A DNA stretch of 21,495 nt from a virus: positions 1-21,495 of the IMG/VR virus record IMGVR_UViG_3300020463_000168; one strand, written 5' to 3'. Both the position numbers and the translations under genes were made by a program. Below the pieces are notes generated by a model, which worked only from the letters and a program-made list of their open reading frames with translations, searched no databases and was not told the DNA's origin. Shown here piece after piece: positions 15,334 through 19,875 of this stretch. Position 1 is the first letter of the stretch. Each line of letters begins with the position of its first letter.

Positions 15334-15514
15334 TGTGATCTTCATGGTCGATGGCCTGCATTTTTGTTTCTTCCATTGCTTCTTCATAACTCCATTCATC
15401 TGTAGTCATTACATGCCAACTATTGCAGTTTGGGCAGCGCTCATCTTGTTTGCTTGATTGCCAGTGATGGTTACAATTTCCACAGTCAAAACCATTCATT
15501 AACCCCTCAGCCAT
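15326..15514 (-). CDS. Zinc-ribbon mini-protein
   Basis: The ATG at 15514, with AGGTGG six bases upstream, gives 62 residues and overlaps the previous stop by eight bases. CGNC and CPNC, about 15 residues apart, form a classic four-cysteine zinc ribbon (FDCGNCNHHW, DERCPNCNSW), followed by an acidic tail. It may be a nucleic-acid or protein-binding adaptor; partners are unknown. Confidence 0.75.
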   Translation of the reverse strand: MAEGLMNGFDCGNCNHHWQSSKQDERCPNCNSWHVMTTDEWSYEEAMEETKMQAIDHEDHND

Positions 15515-15746
15515 GATAAACCACCTTTCTGCCTTCGACATATTCAGACAGCGGAATGACAAACTCGTCCGGCTCTTCGTCCGGCTCCATTCCGCTTTTA
15601 ATTTGATTGCTGCGCAATTCTTGAAAATCTGCGTTCAACTCGCGCTGCGCTTCTTCCTTTGTTTCGTAAGTGAACGGATTGCCGTCATCATCTTTTTCGC
15701 ACTGCCATCCGTCGCAAATAGTGTCGAACACTCGTACAAAAGCCAT
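15507..15746 (-). CDS. Small acidic hypothetical protein
   Basis: This 79-residue protein has a strong AGGAGG ribosome-binding site. It begins MAFVRVFDTICDGWQCEKDD, with one Cys pair, continues with a charged helix (KEEAQRELNADFQELRSNQI) and ends in an acidic segment (EPDEEPDEF). The DNA-mimic-like acidity is notable, but no family is recognised. Confidence 0.75.
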   Translation of the reverse strand: MAFVRVFDTICDGWQCEKDDDGNPFTYETKEEAQRELNADFQELRSNQIKSGMEPDEEPDEFVIPLSEYVEGRKVVYHG

Positions 15747-15757
15747 TTGTGATCCTC

Positions 15758-15853
15758 CTATCTAATGCCGAGCGCAGCGCTAATGATAAGCGCTGCGCAA
15801 ACAACCGCAAACAAGCCCAGCAGGGCCAGTATGTCAAAAATCCAACCCCACAT
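15758..15853 (-). CDS. 31-residue single-pass membrane mini-protein
   Basis: An ATG at 15853 overlaps the stop of the upstream gene as TGATG and opens 31 codons to TAG (15760-15758). The product, MWGWIFDILALLGLFAVVCA followed by ALIISAALGIR, is almost entirely one hydrophobic helix with a short Arg end. AAGAGG lies about 10 bases upstream. The overlap and consistent hydrophobicity support a real gene: a small inner-membrane peptide, perhaps toxic, holin-like or exclusion-related. Confidence 0.65.
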   Translation of the reverse strand: MWGWIFDILALLGLFAVVCAALIISAALGIR

Positions 15854-16398
15854 CAACTTAATGCCTCTTGGCGCTGCTTGAGGTGCTCTTGCCAAGCAGC
15901 GTTATGCTTGTCTCGTCTTTCGCGCTGCAAAGTCTTCCACTGCTCATTATCAAATTCCCAGCTTATCTGTGCTCTTAATGCGCTGGCCATCACCCGGGAC
16001 GCTTTAGCCATTATTGCCCTTATGAGCCAGTAAGCGTCTTTGGTAACCCAGTTCTCAACCTCGCAGCTTTGATAATCTAAACAGAGACACATGTTATAAA
16101 TGTCTGCTGCGCTTAACTGGTGGCGTCCTACTTTTCTGGAAAGCCCGACCGCAACGTCTATAAGGTCGTCTTGTAGCATGTCTGGGCTGTCTGGATATCT
16201 GGCTTCAATACTTTCGATATTTCCCCGGGCCAGTATTTCGGCGGCCGTGTGTGCCTCCAGCGATTTATCAAAACCGCATTTTATCTCGCGGTGTTCTACC
16301 ATGTTCCAGCAATGCGGGTTGTCTATATGGACGCGGCCGCTAAAAGCCCATTTGCATATTTCAGCGATATGCTCGGGTTGTACTAAATAAGCACTCAT
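15853..16398 (-). CDS. Hypothetical protein, largest gene of the leftward cassette
   Basis: This is a 181-residue protein with GGAGA well placed before the ATG. It is helical, with several Cys/His residues (CKWAFSGRVHIDNPHCW, EHREIKCGF, DIYNMCLCLDYQSCEVENW) and a highly charged C-terminal helix (TLQRERRDKHNAAWQEHLKQ). The Cys/His pattern is not a clear zinc finger. Function is unknown. It is coupled by TGATG to the downstream 31-residue membrane peptide. Confidence 0.75.
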   Translation of the reverse strand: MSAYLVQPEHIAEICKWAFSGRVHIDNPHCWNMVEHREIKCGFDKSLEAHTAAEILARGNIESIEARYPDSPDMLQDDLIDVAVGLSRKVGRHQLSAADIYNMCLCLDYQSCEVENWVTKDAYWLIRAIMAKASRVMASALRAQISWEFDNEQWKTLQRERRDKHNAAWQEHLKQRQEALS

Positions 16399-16549
16399 TT
16401 TGATTTCTCCATTTTATCAAGGTTGCTGCCTCGTCAGGCCCGGACCACAACGCCCGGACGACACCCAGCAGCGGACAGCTGCAGGGTGTTTCGGCTAATG
16501 TTTGTCTTTGGTTTCCACAAAATGGACATGCTGCTTCCACAGTTCCCAC
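16361..16549 (-). CDS. Doubtful overlapping frame with CPFC motif
   Basis: A GTG-initiated frame of 62 codons contains CPFCGNQ and CSC, a possible zinc-binding pattern. It overlaps the upstream gene by 55 bases and the downstream one by 38, and passes through a strong hairpin. No good ribosome-binding site precedes the GTG. It is listed because it fills the only sizeable gap in the cassette, but it may be non-coding. Confidence 0.25.
   Translation of the reverse strand: MGTVEAACPFCGNQRQTLAETPCSCPLLGVVRALWSGPDEAATLIKWRNQNECLFSTTRAYR
16461..16489 (-). other. Strong hairpin inside the leftward cassette
   Basis: ACACCCAGCAGC (16461-16472) and GCTGCAGGGTGT (16478-16489) pair over 12 positions with one A-A mismatch around GGACA. 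It sits in the 96-base gap between two cassette genes. No T-tract follows on the - strand, so an attenuator, processing site or mRNA stabiliser is more likely than a terminator. Confidence 0.5.
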
Positions 16550-16665
16550 AGTTCAGCTTTAAGCTTTTCATCCGCGCGAATGTTGAAAATGAATTTTTCC
16601 TGTATGGTGTCCATAAAAAACTCGAACGACGCTAGCAACTTTTTTTCTTTTGTCTGCTCCATCAT
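16495..16665 (-). CDS. Small helical hypothetical protein
   Basis: The ATG at 16665 overlaps the upstream stop as ATGA, with AAGGG upstream, and gives 56 residues; a longer frame from 16776 would run through the preceding gene and is less likely. The sequence (MMEQTKEKKLLASFEFFMDT, then DEKLKAELWELWKQHVHF) is mostly one or two amphipathic helices. Function is unknown. Confidence 0.65.
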   Translation of the reverse strand: MMEQTKEKKLLASFEFFMDTIQEKFIFNIRADEKLKAELWELWKQHVHFVETKDKH

Positions 16666-16907
16666 TGACAGCCCTTTGTAATCACATGCATCGCCTGACG
16701 CAGCTGCGGCCCGTCTAATCCGTTTTTTGATGCAACTTGGCAGGCTATATCTACCAGCGACACTGCGTCGGCCCATGTCATACGGTACTTATATTTACCT
16801 CGCCTTACGTCCTGCTCCATCATTTCAAAATCAGCGACCAGCTGGGCGTCTGTCCAAGTTTCGATTAACTGGGCGGCCGCTGCCGCTTGTGTTTGATTGT
16901 CTACCAT
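16662..16907 (-). CDS. Small hypothetical protein
   Basis: This 81-residue protein has AGGGA five bases before the ATG and overlaps the preceding gene by seven bases. It begins with a Gln/Ala-rich helix (NQTQAAAAAQLIETW), continues with VADFEMMEQDVRRGKYKYRM and a helical C-terminus. It is soluble and alpha-helical. No family is recognised. Confidence 0.7.
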   Translation of the reverse strand: MVDNQTQAAAAAQLIETWTDAQLVADFEMMEQDVRRGKYKYRMTWADAVSLVDIACQVASKNGLDGPQLRQAMHVITKGCQ

Positions 16908-17119
16908 AAGCTTCCCTGCTCCTTCGCTTTGCTGGGGGTTGTTTCACGTTCTGCGCCGGGCAGCACGTACTGGACGCCTTCGGGCGTCAACTCTTCGGTT
17001 GGTTGCGGTGCGTCAGCGTACAGCCTGCACTCGAGGCAGGCTGTATCGCTTAAACCTTCGGCTACGATAAAATCACACTCCTCGCAGCCTTCCACTGGCT
17101 TTAGATTATGATTAGCCAT
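16901..17119 (-). CDS. Small Cys-pair (zinc-binding?) protein
   Basis: This is a 72-residue protein with GGAGGC before the ATG, coupled to the previous gene as TAATG. CEEC and CLEC, about 16 residues apart, suggest a compact zinc ribbon at residues ~12-32. The C-terminal half is Pro/Glu-rich and probably disordered (PQPTEELTPEGVQYVLPGAE). It is one of several CxxC mini-proteins in the cassette. Confidence 0.7.
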   Translation of the reverse strand: MANHNLKPVEGCEECDFIVAEGLSDTACLECRLYADAPQPTEELTPEGVQYVLPGAERETTPSKAKEQGSLW

Positions 17120-17481
17120 TAAGACGCCTCCGCATATTTTTTGCGGTATTTGCGGCCAATCTCTAAGTTTTTATGAAACTCTTTAAACCAAACAACCGTC
17201 GATTTTTTGGTTGTTACGTTTGTGCGCAGCCCTACATACTTTTGCATGAACTCGCGCTGCCCCAACAAACACCGTTCCCCGGGTTTGTAATATGCTGGGC
17301 CACGTATTGCCTCAACAATACGCGCCCGGTCCAGCCAGTCTTGCAGATTGTCATCTGTAAGATGCCCGATGTCTAAAGCCATGGTCATCTGGATAACAGT
17401 GTCCAGCGCTCTACATTCGCTGTCTGTTTCGGTCAGCTGCTTCCAATCTTTGCAGCCTTCAATATCCCAATTTATAGCCAT
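17119..17481 (-). CDS. Hypothetical protein of leftward cassette
   Basis: This is a 120-residue protein with GGAGGC upstream, coupled to its neighbours on both sides by TAATG overlaps. The N-terminal half is acidic and helical (LTDDNLQDWLDRARIVEAIR). The C-terminal half is basic (TNVTTKKSTVVWFKEFHKNL, then EIGRKYRKKYAEAS), suggesting a nucleic-acid-facing surface. No family is recognised. Confidence 0.7.
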   Translation of the reverse strand: MAINWDIEGCKDWKQLTETDSECRALDTVIQMTMALDIGHLTDDNLQDWLDRARIVEAIRGPAYYKPGERCLLGQREFMQKYVGLRTNVTTKKSTVVWFKEFHKNLEIGRKYRKKYAEAS

Positions 17482-17753
17482 TATGATGCCTCCCTTTTTT
17501 CGATGTTGTCTAAGTCATTAAGCGCTAGCTGGATGCGGTTGAGATAAACACGCAGCCCGTCTAATTCTGCGACAGCTGCCGGGCTAAAATTGTGATAAGC
17601 CACAATGCTAGCGAGGCGCTGCGCTGCTATCTTTGCTGTATTGGCGCTGTATTCCATTGCGCAGCCGTCGTGATTAGCGACTAACTGGGCAACTTGTGCG
17701 ATAGTCAGGCCATACTGGCGCTGCTCTATTAGCTGTTTTTCTTCTGGTGTCAT
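17481..17753 (-). CDS. Small hypothetical protein
   Basis: The ATG at 17753, preceded by GAGGG, gives 90 residues (MTPEEKQLIEQRQYGLTIAQ...); the longer frame from 17849 would overlap the upstream gene and has no better signal. It is predicted alpha-helical throughout, with heptad-like leucine/isoleucine spacing in the C-terminal half (DGLRVYLNRIQLALNDLDNI), so it may form a coiled coil. Function is unknown. Confidence 0.65.
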   Translation of the reverse strand: MTPEEKQLIEQRQYGLTIAQVAQLVANHDGCAMEYSANTAKIAAQRLASIVAYHNFSPAAVAELDGLRVYLNRIQLALNDLDNIEKREAS

Positions 17754-17760
17754 TTTTCCC

Positions 17761-18009
17761 TCACTGATACCGATGTTTAATGTCGTAGGCGGCGTCTTCA
17801 TCCGCCCAGATGTCGTGGTTAACCTCATCAGGCTCCGCGCAGCACTCAACAGGCTCCGCGTAATATTCAGCCTTTTCTTCTTTTCCTTTTTTCACGGCTT
17901 TACGCAGTTCTAGAGAAATCCTTTTTAAGTCCTCAATATCTGCCGCGACCTGTTCTGGTGTGCGCTTGGCAAGCTGACGCAGAGTGTGTTTTCTGACTTT
18001 TGCGTTCAT
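17761..18009 (-). CDS. Small charged coiled-coil-like protein
   Basis: The ATG at 18009 overlaps the upstream stop as TAATG, with GGAGGC eight bases before it, giving 82 residues. A basic helix (KVRKHTLRQLAKRTPEQVAA) leads to a charged helix (DIEDLKRISLELRKAVKKGK) and an acidic tail (ADEDAAYDIKHRYQ). Upstream in-frame ATGs at 18030 and 18078 are less likely. No family is recognised. Confidence 0.65.
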   Translation of the reverse strand: MNAKVRKHTLRQLAKRTPEQVAADIEDLKRISLELRKAVKKGKEEKAEYYAEPVECCAEPDEVNHDIWADEDAAYDIKHRYQ

Positions 18010-18227
18010 TATCTCTGCCTCCGTTGCCATATAATCTGGTCGGTGCTGTCCGAAAGCATAAAGGCGCAACCACAGCACAGCAGCGCAAGGTTGCCAGTAA
18101 GGGCAAATGCAAAAGCGTCATATGCCATGTCTGTAAAGCTCAGAAAAATAGCTGTCATAAAACAAGCAGCGCCGGACATGCCGAAAAAGAATGTTAGCGC
18201 TTTTGATATTGTGTTGAGTATCTTCAT
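18009..18227 (-). CDS. Two-helix membrane protein (first gene of cassette)
   Basis: The ATG at 18227 has GGAGAG well placed upstream and gives 72 residues; the frame extends to 18314 but without a better start. Two hydrophobic segments are visible, ~9-30 (KALTFFFGMSGAACFMTAIF) and ~35-57 (MAYDAFAFALTGNLALLCCG), followed by a hydrophilic, Arg-rich end (WQRRQR). Two-helix proteins of about 70 residues include class II holins, but no endolysin gene is nearby. A membrane-exclusion or other host-takeover role is equally possible. Confidence 0.7.
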   Translation of the reverse strand: MKILNTISKALTFFFGMSGAACFMTAIFLSFTDMAYDAFAFALTGNLALLCCGCAFMLSDSTDQIIWQRRQR

Positions 18228-18361
18228 GTTTATCTCTCCGTTTACATGTTGAAACCTGTGACCAACAAAGTCACAATAATATACTGCCAGATTGTCCGTA
18301 TATACACAAGACAAAAATCAACATAATCTACAAACAAGCAAAACAGCCGGATAAGCAGCAC
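18228..18361. promoter_or_regulatory. Divergent promoter region between cassette and terminase
   Basis: This 134-bp AT-rich region separates the leftward cassette from the rightward small terminase gene. On the - strand, TTGTGT (18309-18304), a 17-base spacer and CAGTAT (18286-18281) form a weak sigma70-like promoter. The operator-like dyad at 18257-18275 covers its predicted start site. No convincing rightward promoter was found, although CATAAT at 18322-18327 resembles a -10 box. Confidence 0.45.
18257..18275. promoter_or_regulatory. Operator-like dyad TGTGAC-N7-GTCACA
   Basis: This perfect 6-bp inverted repeat with a 7-base spacer lies at the presumed start of leftward cassette transcription. 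The spacing (nine bases between TGTGA and TCACA) is wrong for CRP. It may bind a phage regulator such as the repressor or Cro-like protein. Confidence 0.45.
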
Positions 18362-18814
18362 ATGGCAAACATCAAAACTCGCGGACCCAGCGAGCAGCAG
18401 CAGGCATTTATTGATTACCTTGTCAACAATGTTTCGACGCCTACAGAAGCAGCGCGACAAGCAGGGTATGCTCACCCAAAACAATCTGCTTATATATTGA
18501 CCCGGACACCTCACGTTATGGCGGCTGTGCGGCAGGCCAGACAAACTGTCTACCAATCCGAGCTAGCCAGTTTGTCTGTTGATACACTGAAGCGAGTGAT
18601 GCGCGACGACGATGCGCCAGCCTCGGCCAAGGTTTCAGCAGCGCGAACGGCGCTCGAGCTTGCCGGAGATATAGGCAAGGCAGCTGATGATCTAACAAGC
18701 AGCAAGCAGCTGGCCGAAATGTCGCCGGATGAATTAGCCAGTCTAATAGATAAATGGGAAGGCGAACGGGCCAGCCTTGCCACCGATATAACACCACCAG
18801 CAGATAAAACGTAA
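18362..18814 (+). CDS. terS: Terminase small subunit
   Basis: This 150-residue protein is probably the DNA-recognition subunit of the packaging motor. The N-terminal half has the helix-turn-helix arrangement of small terminases (QQQAFIDYLVNNVSTPTEAA, RQAGYAHPKQSAYILTRTPH, VMAAVRQARQ). A helical oligomerisation region follows (VSAARTALELAGDIGKAADD), then an acidic C-terminal helix that may contact the large subunit. The ribosome-binding site is weak. The large subunit is not in the window and presumably lies downstream of the tail-fibre region. Confidence 0.8.
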   Translation: MANIKTRGPSEQQQAFIDYLVNNVSTPTEAARQAGYAHPKQSAYILTRTPHVMAAVRQARQTVYQSELASLSVDTLKRVMRDDDAPASAKVSAARTALELAGDIGKAADDLTSSKQLAEMSPDELASLIDKWEGERASLATDITPPADKT

Positions 18815-18830
18815 GCAGCAGCATACATTT

Positions 18831-18855
18831 AATAGTCACAGCCGGACTATTTTAT
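18831..18855 (+). terminator. Weak AT-rich terminator-like hairpin after terS
   Basis: AATAGTC (18831-18837) and GACTATT (18845-18851) form a perfect 7-bp stem around ACAGCCG, followed by TTATC. The stem is AT-rich, so termination would be inefficient, but it separates terS from the next promoter. Confidence 0.4.
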
Positions 18856-18968
18856 CTGTGAGGCCGACGGCCGCTGTCCCGACCCACCCCCCGGCCTGGT
18901 CGCACGACACGCTACATGTGTATTATGCCCTCGCGTACAAATTTTGTGTAAAACTCAATCTTCGAGGT
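18852..18968. other. GC-rich non-coding stretch downstream of terS
   Basis: This stretch contains GC-rich dyads (AGGCCG 18861-18866 and CGGCCT 18892-18897) around a C-rich run on the + strand (about 18880-18892). I see no convincing coding frame. A packaging-recognition site is one possibility because terS is adjacent; nothing in the sequence proves it. Confidence 0.3.
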
Positions 18969-18971
18969 GTG

Positions 18972-19000
18972 TTGATAGTTGTCGATTATTGCTGTACTAT
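18972..19000 (+). promoter_or_regulatory. Strong sigma70-like promoter for late small genes
   Basis: TTGATA (18972-18977), a 17-base spacer and TACTAT (18995-19000) match the sigma70 consensus closely. The inverted repeat GTGTTGA (18969-18975) and TCAACAC (19005-19011) flanks the core exactly, so a bound regulator could control it. It lies about 30 bases before the DUF6321-like gene. Confidence 0.65.
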
Positions 19001-19033
19001 TTAGTCAACACATGGATTTCTTTGGCGGTTAAA

Positions 19034-19300
19034 GTGGTATCTCTAAGTGTTGGAAGGGGTGAGAAGCTGCCAGTCAGCCAAGGCGCTGGGTTAACGGCTA
19101 AAGGCAGGCGCAAATACAATGCGTCTACTGGCTCAAACCTCAAGCCGCCAGTTACGCAAAAGAATCCTAAAGGTAAGGCGAAAGCCCGTAAAAAGTCGTT
19201 CTGTGCTCGGATGTCCGGGATGAAGGGGCCGACAAGCAAGGACGGCAAGTTAACCAGGAAAGGCGCAGCGTTAAAGCGCTGGCGATGTAACTTAGCATGA
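19034..19300 (+). CDS. DUF6321-like small basic phage protein
   Basis: From a GTG at 19034 (GGCGG five bases upstream) the protein has 88 residues; the frame is open further upstream but lacks a start with support. The body (KLPVSQGAGLTAKGRRKYNA, then SFCARMSGMKGPTSKDGKLT and ALKRWRC) matches the conserved small basic phage family I know as DUF6321, often found near packaging genes. Two conserved Cys, in SFCARM and RWRC, may bind metal. The molecular role is unknown. Its stop overlaps the next ATG as ATGA. Confidence 0.75.
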   Translation: MVSLSVGRGEKLPVSQGAGLTAKGRRKYNASTGSNLKPPVTQKNPKGKAKARKKSFCARMSGMKGPTSKDGKLTRKGAALKRWRCNLA

Positions 19301-19470
19301 GCCTCTATGAAAACATTAACAAAAGAAAACGGGCAGGCACTAGCCGACCAAAATCCAAATCAACGATTTCAGACAAATCTTATAAAAACATGCAGGCGGG
19401 ATTTCCTAACAGCAAGAAGAACAAGGCCAAGCGCAAGCGCGGCATGGCCAAGTCTATGGGATATGCGTGA
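19297..19470 (+). CDS. 57-residue lysine-rich phage protein
   Basis: The ATG at 19297 overlaps the DUF6321-like stop as ATGA; 57 codons run to TGA at 19468-19470. The product begins MSLYENINKRKRAGTSRPKS and contains STISDKSYKNMQAGFP, a short basic sequence type that I associate with marine podovirus and cyanophage genomes near packaging and structural genes. It is strongly positively charged, so nucleic-acid binding is plausible. It ends in RGMAKSMGYA, shared with the next gene. A longer-looking frame at 19307 is a shadow. Confidence 0.8.
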   Translation: MSLYENINKRKRAGTSRPKSKSTISDKSYKNMQAGFPNSKKNKAKRKRGMAKSMGYA

Positions 19471-19628
19471 TGGACAGGAGCAAAAAGCATAAAAGCCTTT
19501 CGCAGAAGCAGATGAAGATAGCCAGAGTTGCGGAGCCTCGAGATAAAATTACGGGCGCAGACTTTGCTGCGTTACGCAAAAAGCCAAATCGCAAGAAAAC
19601 TATGGCCAAATCTATGGGGTATGCGTGA
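19443..19628 (+). repeat. 27-bp near-identical ends of two adjacent tiny genes
   Basis: The last 27 bases of the 57-residue gene (19444-19470) and of the 52-residue gene (19602-19628) differ at only two positions, both silent, and encode MAKSMGYA plus stop. The preceding codons are unrelated, so the genes share only the tail. Confidence 0.8.
19470..19628 (+). CDS. 52-residue basic phage protein (DKITGADF family type)
   Basis: The ATG at 19470 overlaps the previous stop as TGATG; 52 codons run to TGA at 19626-19628. The product begins MDRSKKHKSLSQKQMKIARV and contains DKITGADFAALRKK, another short basic sequence type common in marine tailed phages. It ends in KTMAKSMGYA. Coupled order with the 57-residue gene suggests co-translation. 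Function is unknown; DNA or protein scaffolding during assembly is only a guess. Confidence 0.8.
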   Translation: MDRSKKHKSLSQKQMKIARVAEPRDKITGADFAALRKKPNRKKTMAKSMGYA

Positions 19629-19875
19629 TTTGCTGAAAGCAGATGGTTTTGATGACGCGATAATCGGGATGTGTCAGGTGCATGGTGAGCATGTTTATGC
19701 CTATGACTATGAAAAATGTATTGAAGTTTTGCAGCGTGACCAGGGTTTTTCTTACTCAGATTCAGTTGAGTACATGGATTTCAATGTTGCTGGCGCTTAC
19801 GTCGGCAGGCACACGCCAGTTTTTGTTCATATAGGCGAAACGGAAGAGGATGTGATAGATGGCGCAACCCCGTGA
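19621..19875 (+). CDS. Small conserved phage protein (DDAIIG...NVAGAYVG)
   Basis: From the ATG at 19621, which overlaps the previous gene by eight bases, the protein has 84 residues; the frame continues upstream to 19528 through other genes and is less likely to be used. DDAIIGMCQVHGEHVYAYDY, KCIEVLQRDQGFSYSDSVEY and MDFNVAGAYVGRHTPVFV match a short conserved alpha/beta protein type that I associate with marine phages, of unknown role. It is soluble, with no membrane segment. It overlaps the tail-fibre gene by 17 bases. Confidence 0.75.
   Translation: MRDLLKADGFDDAIIGMCQVHGEHVYAYDYEKCIEVLQRDQGFSYSDSVEYMDFNVAGAYVGRHTPVFVHIGETEEDVIDGATP

Noticed and set aside
15001-15405. 134-codon + strand frame across the convergent terminator
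   Set aside because: It runs through the terminator hairpins and opposite two cassette genes, with no start signal.
18257-18275. CRP-binding site
   Set aside because: The half-sites TGTGA and TCACA are nine bases apart rather than six.
18880-18897. G-quadruplex on the - strand
   Set aside because: Only three runs of three or more Gs are present, so the standard four-run pattern is not met.
19307-19492. 61-codon + strand frame
   Set aside because: It overlaps the 57-residue gene in another frame; that gene has the ATGA overlap and a recognisable phage-type sequence, so this frame is the shadow.
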